DNA from: Arthrobacter sp. TMP15
GTDB taxonomy: Bacteria; Actinomycetota; Actinomycetes; Actinomycetales; Micrococcaceae
Direction of reading: 5' to 3'
NCBI RefSeq assembly: GCF_039529835.1
Contig: NZ_CP154262.1
Location: 2,046,001-2,110,000 of the forward strand
DNA: 64,000 bases
Part shown: positions 45,804 through 56,381 of the stretch, piece by piece
Numbering within the stretch: the first letter of the stretch is position 1
How the letters are laid out: the number at the start of each line of letters is the position of its first letter
Translations under genes and position numbers: made by a program
The notes under the pieces: model-generated
Databases searched by the model: none
What the model saw: only the letters and a program-made list of their open reading frames with translations
Told to the model about the DNA's origin: nothing

Positions 45804-45868
45804 CCGGCCCAGAGCCAATGTCAAAAACTGCGTTCTGCACGCACATTTTAACGCAGGTTCCGGGCCGG
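45804..45868 (-). terminator. Stem-loop downstream of rne
   Basis: CCGGCCC (45804-45810) pairs with GGGCCGG (45862-45868), and pairing continues inward through GAGCC/GGTTC with a mismatch. The large loop contains GCGTT and AACGC segments that pair again. It lies 12 bp after the rne stop and before the TPP riboswitch. Confidence 0.65.
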
Positions 45869-45879
45869 CAGTGTCAGCA

Positions 45880-48800
45880 TCAGAGCTCTGAAGCGGGCAC
45901 TCCCACACCGAGAATGATCGGTTCGCTACTTTTGGTTACAGTCGTTGCAGGTGCCGGAATAGCTGCCGCGGTACTCAGATGCGGAGCGGAACCCTGACCT
46001 GCAGGAGCGTAATGAGAAGTTTCAACCACCATGTCGGCACCACCTTGAGCGCTACGTGCACTGCGGTTGCGGCGTCCCCGACGTGCACGCGAACGGTTAC
46101 CACCGTTGGAGTCCGCCACCGTCTCATGATGCTGGTCCTGGCCGGGAGCCACCAGCTGGTCTAGAGCTTGTGCCAGATCCGCCAGCGCCGCCGCATGGTC
46201 AGCATTGCCTGCCTGTACGTTTGCGCTGCTTTCACTACGATGCCCACGAGGGAGTTCAATGGCTTCCCCACCCAACGTGAGAGTTGCGCCGTCGGAGGTT
46301 TCTGAACCTTCTGCTTTTACGTCGCCTTTGACACCTACGTTGCCGCCAGAGCTTGTGGCGCTCTGCGCAATTGCTGTTGCTACGGCCGCAGCGCCACGGT
46401 GTGACTCGTCCCCGTCGTGCTCATGATGTGAAGCAGCCGCAGCTGCCGCAATGTTCGCCAAAGCAGTACGGGCAGCGTGGGCTTTCTGGACTTTCTCTGC
46501 TTCGGTAACCTCATCGGGTGACTGCACAGGAGTGCTTTCCGGGTGCTGCGACTCAGCCTGTTGCCCGCGGTTGCGGTTGCGTTTACGTTCGCTGCGGGTA
46601 GACCTATTGGCCGTGCGCTCGTTCTCGCGATGCTCCGGTTTGCTGGCATGGGTCTGCGCAACCTCCACAGCAGGACTATGCGTACGGCGATGCTCCACTG
46701 GAATCTCGTGCGTGACCATGCCGCGACCCACGCAGGTTGGGCACTGCTCGCCAAAGACCTCAAGGAGGCCTGTACCCATACGCTTGCGGGTCATCTGAAC
46801 CAATCCAAGTGAGGTCACCTCGGCAACTTGATGCTTGGTGCGGTCGCGTCCCAGGCATTCAACCAGGCGGCGCAGCACCAGATCCCGGTTGGATTCAAGC
46901 ACCATATCGATGAAGTCAATGACAATGATCCCGCCAATGTCACGCAGGCGCAGCTGACGAACTACTTCCTCGGCAGCCTCCAAGTTGTTCTTGGTCACTG
47001 TTTCTTCCAAGTTTCCGCCGGAGCCGGTGAACTTACCGGTGTTGACATCGACCACTGTCATAGCTTCGGTGCGGTCGATCACCAACGAACCTCCCGAGGG
47101 CAGGAAGACCTTGCGTTCCAGCGCCTTGTTGATCTGCTCATCGATGCGGTGCGCGGCAAAGATATCTTCGGGCTTGTTCCACTTCTCCAAACGGTCAAGC
47201 AGATCCGGGGCAACATAGGTCACATATGCCTCGATGGTGTCCCAGGCGTCCTCGCCCGAGACAATTAGTTTGGTGAAGTCTTCATTAAAGACGTCACGGA
47301 CAACCTTGATCGTCAGGTCAGGTTCGCCGTACAGCATCTCCGGGGCGAGCGTCTTATGCGAAGACGCCCGCTCATTGATGCCCGCCCACTGAGCGCGCAA
47401 ACGGTTGATGTCATTCGTTAGCTCTTCTTCACTGGCACCCTCGGCCGCGGTGCGGACAATCACACCAGCATTTTCGGGCAGGTGATCCTTGAGCACGCGC
47501 TTGAGGCGATTACGTTCCACGTCGGGTAACTTGCGGGAGATCCCAGTCATGGACCCCCCCGGCACAAACACCAGGTAACGGCCAGGCAAAGAAATCTGGC
47601 TGGTCAGACGTGCACCCTTATGGCCCACAGGATCCTTGGAAACCTGCACCAGGACGGGGTCACCGGACTTCAACGCGTTCTCAATCCGGCGCGGTTGTCC
47701 GTTCAGATTTGCGGAATCCCAATCAACTTCACCTGCGTAGAGGACAGCGTTGCGCCCTCGACCAATGTCCACGAAAGCCGCTTCCATGCTGGGCAGCACG
47801 TTCTGGACCTTGCCCAGGTAGACATTGCCGATCAGTGAATCCTGCTGGGTCTTGGAAACAAAGTGCTCAGCCAGGATGCCGTCTTCAAGGACGCCAATCT
47901 GAATCCTGTCTTCGCCCTGGCGCACAACCATGACACGGTCAACTGATTCGCGGCGGGCAAGGAACTCAGCTTCTGTGATGACAGTGCGGCGGCGACCCGA
48001 GTCGCGGGAATCACGGCGACGCTGCTTCTTAGCTTCCAAACGAGTGGAGCCACGCAGGCTTGTGACCCGGTTTGAGTCCACAGATGTGGACTCCGACGGC
48101 GTGCGAGGCGCCCGCACCCGCGTCACAGTGTTGGGCGGATCTTCTTCGCTGCCACCTGTCAGTTCCAAATCTGCTTCACCACGGCGGCGGCGGCGCCGAC
48201 GGCGCGACGTCACGCCGTCGTCCATTTGATCCGTGTTGATGGAGTCACTGGAGTGATCAGTGTCAGCCGCGTTGGTGCCCTCTGATATTTCTACAGTTTC
48301 AGTTGCCTCAGAGCTGGAGCCTCGTGTACGGCGGTTGCGAGAGCGTGAACGGCCGCTTCGTTCACTTTCCTGTGAGTCGCGTGTGCCGTTGGCCTCGTTA
48401 TCATTGCGGGTCTCCTGACTGGCAGCCGGGACGGCCATGCTCAAATCTGCAGCCATGAACAATGCTGAGATCCCTGCTGCAGGGGAAATGAACAATGCTC
48501 CTGGGGCTTCAGGCTCGGAGCCGTCATGGGCTCCACTGTGGGCCGGAGCTGCTGATCCAAACTCATCCTGGACGGGAGTGTGCTGCGTTGGGGCGGCGGT
48601 TCCCGCCGAAGAGTCAGTGGCTGTTGCCTGTTCTTCAGTCTCAGTGCTCACGGTTTCAGTACTGACAGCCTGAACAGCGGCAGGCCCAGTAGCGGCAGTC
48701 TTCGCTGCGGGCCTGCGGCGACTGCGGGTTGTTTTGGTGGCAGCGGGTGCGGGCGGAGTCTGAACAGTTTGCGCTTCCGATGCTGGCGTTGAACTACTGG

Positions 48801-49548
48801 GCGTGTCCAAAGTAATCGCGCTCTGAACTGGAGCAGGACCAGCCGGTGCTGCGGCTTTCCGGCTTGTACGCCGGGCCGGGGCCTTTGCTGCTGACTTCGT
48901 TGCATCTGGCTCCGGGGTATCAGTCTGCGCAGCGGCGGTGCTGGTGACTGGAGTCTTGGCTGCACGGCTGCGCCTAGCCGGGGCTTTTGTTGCAGGTGTT
49001 TGAACGTCTGCTCCGGCCAAGCTCAGCTCACCTTGGACACCGGTAGATTCATCCCGCACTGCTGCGGGCGCGGTCACGGGCGCTGTAGCCCGGCGTCGGG
49101 GTGCCCGCTTGGCCGGAGCTGAGCTAGTTTCCGCCGCTACCTCTGCCGCTTTGGTGCCTTGGTTGGCGGTTGGCGCAGTCTTGGCGGGCTCAGTTATCTC
49201 ATCCAACAGCGAAGGTTCAGCTGCTTTGACTGATGATTCATTTGATGTTTCCAAGCCAGCCGTTGGCGCAACCTTTTTGGCTCGGCTGCGACGTGCAGGA
49301 GTCTTCTTTGCCGGGCTTTGTTCTTTTTCGCCAGAACTTTCAAGCACAGCAGTGCTCTCAAGCGCAGAGGTGTCAGCGGCTGGGACATCTTTACTAACTG
49401 TTGGGGCCGCCACATTGCTTGCCGGGCTGGTGACGCTTGCCGGGCTGGTGACGGCGGCGGTTGCCCGACGCGATCGTGTGGTCTTTACTTTGGCGGGAGC
49501 TGCCTGCGTTGGCTCTGTGTGCTCCGGTGAGGTTTGTTCATTATCCAT
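45880..49548 (-). CDS. Ribonuclease E/G family protein, long form
   Basis: About 1222 residues from MDNEQTSPEHTEP; an ATG 9 bp upstream is an alternative. The first ~500 residues are disordered and basic-acidic, with recurrent PARRSR- and TRSRR-type stretches and VTSPAS repeats. The catalytic core (~530-940) contains an S1 domain (NVYLGKVQNVLPSMEAAFVDIG; landmark GKVQNVLPSMEAAFV), DVNTGKF and IVIDFIDM with catalytic aspartates, and the zinc-link CPTC. A disordered C-terminal tail follows. It processes and degrades RNA. Length resembles RNase E of high-GC actinobacteria, where tails bind partner proteins. Confidence 0.93.
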   Translation of the reverse strand: MDNEQTSPEHTEPTQAAPAKVKTTRSRRATAAVTSPASVTSPASNVAAPTVSKDVPAADTSALESTAVLESSGEKEQSPAKKTPARRSRAKKVAPTAGLETSNESSVKAAEPSLLDEITEPAKTAPTANQGTKAAEVAAETSSAPAKRAPRRRATAPVTAPAAVRDESTGVQGELSLAGADVQTPATKAPARRSRAAKTPVTSTAAAQTDTPEPDATKSAAKAPARRTSRKAAAPAGPAPVQSAITLDTPSSSTPASEAQTVQTPPAPAATKTTRSRRRPAAKTAATGPAAVQAVSTETVSTETEEQATATDSSAGTAAPTQHTPVQDEFGSAAPAHSGAHDGSEPEAPGALFISPAAGISALFMAADLSMAVPAASQETRNDNEANGTRDSQESERSGRSRSRNRRTRGSSSEATETVEISEGTNAADTDHSSDSINTDQMDDGVTSRRRRRRRRGEADLELTGGSEEDPPNTVTRVRAPRTPSESTSVDSNRVTSLRGSTRLEAKKQRRRDSRDSGRRRTVITEAEFLARRESVDRVMVVRQGEDRIQIGVLEDGILAEHFVSKTQQDSLIGNVYLGKVQNVLPSMEAAFVDIGRGRNAVLYAGEVDWDSANLNGQPRRIENALKSGDPVLVQVSKDPVGHKGARLTSQISLPGRYLVFVPGGSMTGISRKLPDVERNRLKRVLKDHLPENAGVIVRTAAEGASEEELTNDINRLRAQWAGINERASSHKTLAPEMLYGEPDLTIKVVRDVFNEDFTKLIVSGEDAWDTIEAYVTYVAPDLLDRLEKWNKPEDIFAAHRIDEQINKALERKVFLPSGGSLVIDRTEAMTVVDVNTGKFTGSGGNLEETVTKNNLEAAEEVVRQLRLRDIGGIIVIDFIDMVLESNRDLVLRRLVECLGRDRTKHQVAEVTSLGLVQMTRKRMGTGLLEVFGEQCPTCVGRGMVTHEIPVEHRRTHSPAVEVAQTHASKPEHRENERTANRSTRSERKRNRNRGQQAESQHPESTPVQSPDEVTEAEKVQKAHAARTALANIAAAAAASHHEHDGDESHRGAAAVATAIAQSATSSGGNVGVKGDVKAEGSETSDGATLTLGGEAIELPRGHRSESSANVQAGNADHAAALADLAQALDQLVAPGQDQHHETVADSNGGNRSRARRGRRNRSARSAQGGADMVVETSHYAPAGQGSAPHLSTAAAIPAPATTVTKSSEPIILGVGVPASEL

Positions 49549-49915
49549 TGTGGGCATTACTTTCGCGCCGAATCGGCACCCCCACATCGGGCGCCGACAG
49601 CGGCAGATGTGTCAGCCCCCGCAGGCGCTGACGGAAGTCGTCTAAATACCTCCCAGGCGGCACCAACTTCTGGGTGCGCAAGCTCTGAAAAGCCAATGGT
49701 TTGCGGGATCCGTCCGGTGGATAGCTGCACGGATAGGCAGTGTCGTCACCGGCAGCCGGAGGCTTGCCATTGGACTGAGGGGCGCATGTGGATCGCCAAC
49801 CAGCCGCTTTCATTGTCTCACATGCGCCAAGCCACGGAGCCGTTTCACGGAGGGCGCGCCAAGAAACTCACGCTACAATCAGGACACAATCACTGATTTC
49901 AATGGATAGGACACC
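49549..49915. other. 367-bp divergent intergenic region between rne and the VKOR-family gene
   Basis: It must hold the promoters of both divergent genes. I see no RNA gene, clear repeat or coding sequence with a ribosome site. ATAGGACACC lies just before the VKOR ATG and supplies a weak ribosome site. Confidence 0.6.
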
Positions 49916-50551
49916 ATGCCAAGCACCAAAGTTTCCACCAGCAACCAGACGGAGGTGGATCTGCCCGCCATGGTGCGTGCTAAACCGTTTGGTTGGTTCT
50001 TGGTCATTACTGGCGCCATCTCATGGATTGCATCTTTCGTTTTGGTGTTGGATCGTCTGCAGCTGTACACAAACCCGGACTCGAATCTCAGCTGCGATTT
50101 TAACTCCTGGATCTCCTGCGGTGATGTTATGAAAACACCTCAGGCGGCTATTCTCGGTTTCCCCAATCCATTTATTGGTGTGGTCGCCTTTGCGGTCCTC
50201 ATGACTACAGGTGTGGTTTTACTGGCCGGGGCACACATGAACCGTTGGTTCTGGATATGCATGCAAGTGGGCATAACCGCGGGCATGGGCCTGATTGGCT
50301 GGTTCTGGTTTCAGGCCGTCTACGTACTCGCCGTCCTGTGCCCCTACTGCATGATTGTGTGGGCAATGATGATTCCGCTGTTTGTCTTTATCACTGTGCG
50401 TAACCTCAACCACGGAGTCATCAGCGCTCCCCCTGCCCTGACCAAGTTCCTCAACGAGTGGGCTTGGATTATTGTGGGGCTGATCTACGTGGCGACCGTT
50501 GCCTCGATCTTCTTCAAGTTCATGCACCTGATCATCCCGTCGAACGCATAA
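49916..50551 (+). CDS. Vitamin K epoxide reductase family protein
   Basis: A 211-residue membrane protein with five spans. The loop cysteines C60 and C68 (LSCDFNSWISCGDV) and the active-site pair CPYC (142-145) follow the VKOR pattern. Bacterial VKOR proteins oxidise a DsbA-like partner and pass electrons to menaquinone, forming disulfide bonds in exported proteins. No fused thioredoxin domain is present, so a separate partner is needed; none is adjacent. It is followed by a strong terminator. Confidence 0.93.
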   Translation: MPSTKVSTSNQTEVDLPAMVRAKPFGWFLVITGAISWIASFVLVLDRLQLYTNPDSNLSCDFNSWISCGDVMKTPQAAILGFPNPFIGVVAFAVLMTTGVVLLAGAHMNRWFWICMQVGITAGMGLIGWFWFQAVYVLAVLCPYCMIVWAMMIPLFVFITVRNLNHGVISAPPALTKFLNEWAWIIVGLIYVATVASIFFKFMHLIIPSNA

Positions 50552-50561
50552 CCCCCACCCC

Positions 50562-50688
50562 CGACGCTCGCTCACTTAACGTCGAGTTTCATCAAACGCT
50601 CCTTCAGATATGAAGGAGCGTTTGATTCTTAAGCCCCAGGAGTGAGCGAGCGTCAGCGAAAACACGACGTTAAGTGAGCGAGCGTCAG
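50562..50688. repeat. REP-like element, copy B, with inverted half-copy
   Basis: The 48-bp element at 50641-50688 has two AGTGAGCGAGCGTCAG units (50641-50656 and 50673-50688), 32 bp apart as in copy A at 12773. An inverted half unit (CGACGCTCGCTCACTTAACG, from 50562) faces it and can pair with 50666-50687 across a terminator hairpin, a layout like bacterial interspersed mosaic elements. Confidence 0.8.
50591..50626 (+). terminator. Terminator after the VKOR-family gene
   Basis: ATCAAACGCTCCTTCA (50591-50606), loop GATA, and the exact 16-bp complement (50611-50626), followed by TCTT. It lies 40 bp after the stop and inside the inverted REP-like arms. Confidence 0.88.
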
Positions 50689-50697
50689 GGTGGGCAA

Positions 50698-50737
50698 CGA
50701 CGAGGGGCGCCCTCCTTGTGGAAGGCGCCCCTCGTCG
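50698..50737 (-). terminator. Terminator downstream of ndk
   Basis: CGACGAGGGGCGCC (50698-50711) and its perfect complement (50724-50737) form a GC-rich 14-bp stem with a 12-nt loop, 24 bp beyond the ndk stop. Confidence 0.85.
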
Positions 50738-50760
50738 TCGTTCGCTAACTGCTTCTGGGA

Positions 50761-51177
50761 TTATGCAAACCAGATGGCGATCTCGCGCTCAGCGGACTCT
50801 GCAGAGTCGGAGCCGTGAACCAAGTTCTGCTGAACCTTCAAGCCCCAGTCGCGGCCAAGATCGCCGCGGATGGTGCCGGGTGCGGCCGTGGTGGGGTCCG
50901 TGGCGCCAGCCAGGGACCGGAAACCGGCAATGACGGCGTTACCTTCGAAGATTGCCGCGACAACCGGGCCCGAGAGCATAAATTCAACAAGCGGCTCATA
51001 AAATGGCTTGCCCACGTGCTCTTCGTAGTGCGCTTCCAGCTGCTCACGGGTGGCGGGAACCTTCTTCAGCTCGGCCAGGGTGTATCCCTTGGCCTCGATG
51101 CGGGCCAGGATCGCCCCTGAAAGGTTGCGGGCAACACCGTCGGGCTTGACCAGGACAAGGGTGCGCTCAATGCTCAC
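50761..51177 (-). CDS. ndk: Nucleoside diphosphate kinase
   Basis: A 138-residue enzyme with the phospho-histidine motif NLVHGSDS near residue 118-125 and [14 protein letters not shown] at the start. It equalises nucleoside triphosphate pools. It lies downstream of ileS-folC-DUF4233 on the same strand, with 42 bp between DUF4233 stop and its start. Confidence 0.97.
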   Translation of the reverse strand: MSIERTLVLVKPDGVARNLSGAILARIEAKGYTLAELKKVPATREQLEAHYEEHVGKPFYEPLVEFMLSGPVVAAIFEGNAVIAGFRSLAGATDPTTAAPGTIRGDLGRDWGLKVQQNLVHGSDSAESAEREIAIWFA

Positions 51178-51219
51178 AGTAACTCCAATAACTAGATAAA
51201 AAGGACATTCGGATTTAGT

Positions 51220-51684
51220 TTACTTGGCGTCGGCATCTGGGGTTGGGACTTCGGGAGTCGAAACCTGCGGATGAGCTGCGTCCCACACGGTTTGGGCCTT
51301 AGCCCGCACAGCATTCTCCCGATCGATTTTTGCTCCTGCGTAGAGGGCGTACCACCAGGCAACCGCAAAAAGGACACCCACAACGAACATGGACGGTTCC
51401 CAAAAACCACCGGCGATCAAAGCCAACTGCAGGGCCCAGCCGAACGCTGGACCCCACGATTTACGGACCACTCCGCAGGCCACGATCAGCAGCAGCGCCA
51501 GCACGGCAGCAACAATAAGGTAGAGAGGATCTTTGCCCTTGAGGCCAAATAATGCCAATCCTAGAAAGAGTGCCACAAATGCTTCGAGCAACAATACGAC
51601 AGAGGCAAACATCAGTTTGGTGGAACGCGCCTTTTTTGGCGTGTTGGGCTTCCATTCACGCTGCGCTTTCGTCAGCTTAGCCAT
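51220..51684 (-). CDS. DUF4233 family membrane protein
   Basis: A 154-residue protein with four hydrophobic spans (for example LMFASVVLLLEAFVALFLGL and LYLIVAAVLALLLIVACGV) and a charged N-terminus (MAKLTKAQREWKPNTPKKAR). DUF4233 genes commonly follow folC in actinobacteria, as here, where the ATG lies one base after the folC stop with AAGG upstream. Function unknown. Confidence 0.88.
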   Translation of the reverse strand: MAKLTKAQREWKPNTPKKARSTKLMFASVVLLLEAFVALFLGLALFGLKGKDPLYLIVAAVLALLLIVACGVVRKSWGPAFGWALQLALIAGGFWEPSMFVVGVLFAVAWWYALYAGAKIDRENAVRAKAQTVWDAAHPQVSTPEVPTPDADAK

Positions 51685-51685
51685 C

Positions 51686-53068
51686 TCAGGCACCTTGCTT
51701 TTCGCCGGGACGGCCCAACAAAATCCGTGCTTCTCCAACAAGTGTGATGGAACCTGTGATGAGGATGCCACCGGCCAGATCATTGTTGGACTCCGCACGT
51801 TCAACAGCCCATTCAATGGCGTCATCAAGCTTCTCGGCGATGTGAACGTCTTCTTCAGCCCAACCAAGATCCACCGCCATTTCAGCGAGCTCGGCCGCCG
51901 GGATGGCACGGGGAGAATTTGATTGGGTCAAGCAGATCTCCGCTGCCTCATCACCATAAGATTCCTTGAGAGTATTGAGAATCTCTTCGGCATCCTTCTC
52001 CGCCAGGATACCCAGCACCACCACAAGTTTGCTAAATGCAAACGACTCCTGCAATGCAGCCGCCGTGACGGCTATCCCTGCCGGGTTGTGCGCTGCATCG
52101 ACAACAATGGTCGGTGATGTGCGCATGACTTCCAGGCGGCCAGGTGACGTGACGGCGGCGAAGCCTTCTTGTATCAGCTCGTGATTGAGTTCCGTTTCGC
52201 CCCCGCCAAGAAATGCTTCCAAGGCTGCCAGTGCCACGGCGGCATTCTGAGCTTGGTGTTCCCCATGCAACGGAAGCAAAATTCCAGGGTAGCGTCCGGC
52301 GAGTCCCTGCAGGTCAAGCATCTGTCCACCAACAGCCACAGTGCGTGCCTCAACACCAAATTCCACGCCCTCAAAACGGAACTCGGCATGCTTTTCTCGC
52401 GACGCATCCAAAATGACCTGCGCGGCATCAGTGGGCTGGGCTGCGCTGATCACGAATGCACCTTCTTTGATGATCCCGGCCTTCTCCTGCGCTATAAGAC
52501 CCGTGGTATCACCAAGAAGTTCAGTGTGATCAAGGGAGATGGGAGTGATGACGGCTACTTGGCCATCTCCCACGTTGGTGGCATCTGTGATGCCACCCAA
52601 ACCGACTTCCATAATAGCTACGTCCACTGGTTCATCGGCAAAGATGGCAAACGCCAAGATTGTCAATGCCTCAAAGTATGTGAGACGGACGTCGCCGCCT
52701 GCCATGAGTTCGGCATCAACAATCTCCAGGTAGGGCCGGATCTCATCCCAGATCCGCACAAACGTCTCATCGCTGACGGGAGCCCCGTTAATGCTGATGC
52801 GCTCAGTAACCCGGGTCAGGTGCGGGCTGGTGTAACGGCCAGTGCGTAGATCGTGGGCCAGCAGGCCAGCCTCAATCATCCGGGCAGTGGTAGTTTTTCC
52901 GTTAGTGCCTGTGATGTGGATGATCGGAAAAGCCTTGTTGGGCTCCCCCAGGATGTCCATGGCCCTAAACAACGGAGCCAGTCTGGGTTCCATCTTGTTT
53001 TCGGGGGCACGGCCCAAAAGATCGGCATAGACACTTTCAACCGAGAATAGGTCATGGTCAGCAGGCAT
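51686..53068 (-). CDS. folC: Folylpolyglutamate synthase / dihydrofolate synthase
   Basis: A 460-residue Mur-ligase-family enzyme. The ATP loop is ITGTNGKTTTARM (~52-64); further landmarks are GRYTSPHL, SLDHTELLGDT, LPLHGEHQAQNAAVALAAL and VVDAAHNPAG. It adds glutamate to dihydropteroate and to folates. The ATG directly abuts the ileS stop, so both are on the T-box-controlled transcript. Polyglutamylated folate is the substrate form used by MetE encoded elsewhere in the window. Confidence 0.95.
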   Translation of the reverse strand: MPADHDLFSVESVYADLLGRAPENKMEPRLAPLFRAMDILGEPNKAFPIIHITGTNGKTTTARMIEAGLLAHDLRTGRYTSPHLTRVTERISINGAPVSDETFVRIWDEIRPYLEIVDAELMAGGDVRLTYFEALTILAFAIFADEPVDVAIMEVGLGGITDATNVGDGQVAVITPISLDHTELLGDTTGLIAQEKAGIIKEGAFVISAAQPTDAAQVILDASREKHAEFRFEGVEFGVEARTVAVGGQMLDLQGLAGRYPGILLPLHGEHQAQNAAVALAALEAFLGGGETELNHELIQEGFAAVTSPGRLEVMRTSPTIVVDAAHNPAGIAVTAAALQESFAFSKLVVVLGILAEKDAEEILNTLKESYGDEAAEICLTQSNSPRAIPAAELAEMAVDLGWAEEDVHIAEKLDDAIEWAVERAESNNDLAGGILITGSITLVGEARILLGRPGEKQGA

Positions 53069-56000
53069 TTATGAAATGCTCCGTTCAACAGTGATGGTGG
53101 TTTCGACGTCACCTGGGATGAGTTCAAGTTTCAGTGTCAGAGTCTCAGTCTTCACCAAATCTGCGTTGGCGTGTAGGGCATCGACAATCTCCTGCGGCGC
53201 ACTGATAATGGTGCGGATCCTGTCACTGACCTGAAGACCTGCGTCCTTGCGGGCTTGTTGGACGGCGCGCACCATATCGCGTGCGGTTCCTTCGGCAACA
53301 AGCTCCGGTGTCAGCTCGGTGTTCAGCACCACGAACCCGCCGTGCGGCAGCATCGCAACGGCAGTTTTTCCGCCGTCGTGCGCATCAGCAACAACAGTTT
53401 CCAGGCTGTACTCGGAAGGCTCAAGTTCCAAGCCGCCAGCGGTGACAACGCCGTCGGTGACGGACCAATCCCCGGACTTGGCACCCTTGATAGCCAGCTG
53501 GACGTCTTTGCCCAGACGCGGCCCTGCTGCCCGAGCGTTGACAACCAGTTTCTGGGAGATGCCGAACTCCTCAGGGGAGGCGAGAGCAGCATCAACGAAG
53601 CGCACAGTGCGGATATTGAGTTCGTCCTTGACGATGTCAGCAGCAACACTCAGATCAAAGTTTGACGTGACAACAGTCAATTCCGCCAAGGGCTGACGCA
53701 CCCGCAGGTTAGCGGCCTTGCGCAGGCTTGAACCTGTGGAGCAGATCTGGCGTACTCGGTCCATACCTTCCACCAAGTCTGCATTGGCAGGGAAGAGCTC
53801 GTGGTTGGGCCAATCGGTCAGGTGGACTGAGCGCCCACCTGTGAGACCACGCCAGATTTCTTCAGTGACCAGCGGCAGCAGGGGTGCCGCCACCCGGCAC
53901 ACCGTCTCCAGCGCCGTATATAGCGCATCAAAGGCGTCCGTGCTCTCGTCAAAGAAGCGGTTGCGGCTACGCCGGACATACCAGTTAGTGAGCATGTCCA
54001 GGTAACTGCGCAGTGAATCGCAGGCACCTGAGACGTCATAGCCATCGAGTTTGGCAGTCATTTCACGCACCAAGTCACCGGTATTCGCCAGCAGGTACTG
54101 ATCCATGGGATCCGCATAACCGTCAAAGCGCAGCACAGCGTCGTAGCCTGTGCCGCCCTTGGCCGTGTTCGCGTACAGGGTGAAGAAACTGTACACGTTC
54201 CACAGCGGCAAGATGACTTGGCGGACACCGTCCCGGATGCCCTGTTCGGTGACCACCAGGTTGCCTCCGCGCAGGATGGGGCTGGACATCAGGAACCAAC
54301 GCATGGCGTCGGAACCGTCACGGTCAAGAACCTCTGAGACGTCCGGGTAATTACGCAACGACTTGGACATTTTGGCACCATCTGAGCCCAGCACAATGCC
54401 GTGGCTGATGACGTTCCTAAACGCCGGGCGGTCAAAGAGGGCCGTGGAGAGGATGTGCAGCATGTAGAACCAGCCGCGGGTCTGGCCAATGTACTCCACG
54501 ATGAAGTCGGCTGGGTTGTGGGTGTTGAACCAGTCCTCATTCTCGAACGGGTAGTGAGCTTGGGCGTACGGCATGGACCCGGAATCAAACCAAACATCCA
54601 GCACATCCTCCACCCGGCGCATGGTGGACTGTCCCTGCTCAGGGGTGCGGGGATCATCCGGGTTGGGACGGGTGAGCTCGTCAATGAAGGGGCGGTGCAG
54701 GTCAACTTCGCCGACCTTGTTCAGCGGCAGGCGGCCAAAGTCGCCTTGGATCTGCGCCAGCGAGCCGTAAACGTCGGTGCGGGGGTAATTTTCGTCGTCG
54801 GACTGCCAGACGGGAATGGGGCTACCCCAGTAGCGGTTGCGGCTGATGGACCAGTCGCGGGCGTTGGCGAGCCACTTGCCGAATTGTCCGTCCTTGACGT
54901 TGCCCGGGATCCAGTTGATGTCCTGGTTCAGCTCCACCATGCGGTCCTTGAACGCTGTCACTTCCACATACCAGGACGACACTGCCCGGTAGATCAGCGG
55001 TGTGCGGCAGCGCCAGCAATGCGGGTAGCTGTGCACGTAACTGGCCTGGCGGATCAGCCGGCCGGCCTCCTTAACCACGCGGGTGATGGTCTTGTTGGCG
55101 TCGAAGACCTGCACGCCGGCAATATCGCTGAGCGGGCCACCTGCAAAGAGCGGCAGGAAGTTCGCACCCTCATCCACGGAGAGGACCACCGGGATGCCGT
55201 ACTGCTCACAGACCTTTTGATCCTCTTCACCGTAGGCGGGTGCCTGGTGGACAATGCCCGTACCGTCGGTGGTGGTGACGTAGTCAGCCAGCAGGAACTG
55301 CCACGATTTTGCGGTGCCGAACTTTTCATCGTCGGCGAAGTAGTCCCACAAGGGCTGGTATTTCAGACCTTCAAGCTCAGCGCCCAGGTACGTGGCAGAA
55401 ACGGCGGCAGTTGCGCCAGCACCGTCGTCGTACCCCAAATCCTTGGCGTAAGCACCCACCAGATCCAACGCGATCAGGAACTTCTCCCCCGTTGCGCTGG
55501 TTCCGTTAGGCCCAACAGGCACGACGGCGTAGCTCACGGCAGGTCCCACGGCCAGTCCCTGGTTGGTGGGCAGGGTCCAGGGCGTGGTGGTCCAGGCGAT
55601 GGCCTCAACGCCGGCCAGTTCCCGGGACAGCGCAGATTCGCCAGCCACGATGGGAAAGGTGACGGTGACGGTTTGGTCCTGGCGGTCCTTGTAGACGTCG
55701 TCATCCATGCGCAGCTCGTGGTTGGAAAGCGGCGTCTCATCCTTCCAGCAGTACGGCAGCACACGGTAACCGTTGTAGGTCAAACCCTTTGAGTGCAGCT
55801 GTTTGAACGCCCACAGCACGGACTCCATGTACTGCACATTGAGTGTCTTATAGTCATTTTCAAAGTCCACCCAGCGGGCCTGGCGGGTGACATATTCCTG
55901 CCACTCCCCGGCGTACTTCATAACGGAGGAGCGGCAGGCGTCGTTGAATTTATCGATGCCCATGGCCTCGATCTGCGCCTTGTCCGTCATGCCCAGCTGC

Positions 56001-56350
56001 TTCATGGCTTCCAGCTCCGCAGGCAAACCGTGTGTGTCCCACCCGAAGCGGCGCTCTACTCGGCGCCCGCGCTGGGTCTGGTAGCGGGCAACTAGGTCTT
56101 TGGCGTAGCCGGTTAGCAGGTGCCCGTAGTGCGGCAAACCGTTGGCGAAGGGAGGACCGTCATAGAAGACGAATTCATTTGAGCCATCTTCACCGGCGTC
56201 GCGGGCGTCAATGCTGGCTTGGAAGGTGCCGTCTTCATCCCAGTACTTCAGGACAAGTTCTTCAACCTTCGGAAAATTCACGGAGGAGGGAACGTGCTTG
56301 GATTCGGCATGGAGGCCAGCGGCGGCAGAGGCCTTCGGGAAGTGGGTCAT
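53069..56350 (-). CDS. ileS: Isoleucyl-tRNA synthetase
   Basis: About 1093 residues, the long eukaryote-like IleRS type usual in actinobacteria. The HIGH equivalent is PHYGHLLTG (~75-83), the KMSKS loop is [10 protein letters not shown], the CP1 editing site shows [15 protein letters not shown], and [12 protein letters not shown] is a zinc knuckle. The ATG at 56350 has AGGA 7 bp upstream; a GTG directly before it is an alternative. The long leader carries a T-box. folC follows without a gap. Confidence 0.97.
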   Translation of the reverse strand: MTHFPKASAAAGLHAESKHVPSSVNFPKVEELVLKYWDEDGTFQASIDARDAGEDGSNEFVFYDGPPFANGLPHYGHLLTGYAKDLVARYQTQRGRRVERRFGWDTHGLPAELEAMKQLGMTDKAQIEAMGIDKFNDACRSSVMKYAGEWQEYVTRQARWVDFENDYKTLNVQYMESVLWAFKQLHSKGLTYNGYRVLPYCWKDETPLSNHELRMDDDVYKDRQDQTVTVTFPIVAGESALSRELAGVEAIAWTTTPWTLPTNQGLAVGPAVSYAVVPVGPNGTSATGEKFLIALDLVGAYAKDLGYDDGAGATAAVSATYLGAELEGLKYQPLWDYFADDEKFGTAKSWQFLLADYVTTTDGTGIVHQAPAYGEEDQKVCEQYGIPVVLSVDEGANFLPLFAGGPLSDIAGVQVFDANKTITRVVKEAGRLIRQASYVHSYPHCWRCRTPLIYRAVSSWYVEVTAFKDRMVELNQDINWIPGNVKDGQFGKWLANARDWSISRNRYWGSPIPVWQSDDENYPRTDVYGSLAQIQGDFGRLPLNKVGEVDLHRPFIDELTRPNPDDPRTPEQGQSTMRRVEDVLDVWFDSGSMPYAQAHYPFENEDWFNTHNPADFIVEYIGQTRGWFYMLHILSTALFDRPAFRNVISHGIVLGSDGAKMSKSLRNYPDVSEVLDRDGSDAMRWFLMSSPILRGGNLVVTEQGIRDGVRQVILPLWNVYSFFTLYANTAKGGTGYDAVLRFDGYADPMDQYLLANTGDLVREMTAKLDGYDVSGACDSLRSYLDMLTNWYVRRSRNRFFDESTDAFDALYTALETVCRVAAPLLPLVTEEIWRGLTGGRSVHLTDWPNHELFPANADLVEGMDRVRQICSTGSSLRKAANLRVRQPLAELTVVTSNFDLSVAADIVKDELNIRTVRFVDAALASPEEFGISQKLVVNARAAGPRLGKDVQLAIKGAKSGDWSVTDGVVTAGGLELEPSEYSLETVVADAHDGGKTAVAMLPHGGFVVLNTELTPELVAEGTARDMVRAVQQARKDAGLQVSDRIRTIISAPQEIVDALHANADLVKTETLTLKLELIPGDVETTITVERSIS

Positions 56351-56381
56351 CACATCATCCTGGTTGTGGGCGTTCAGGTTC

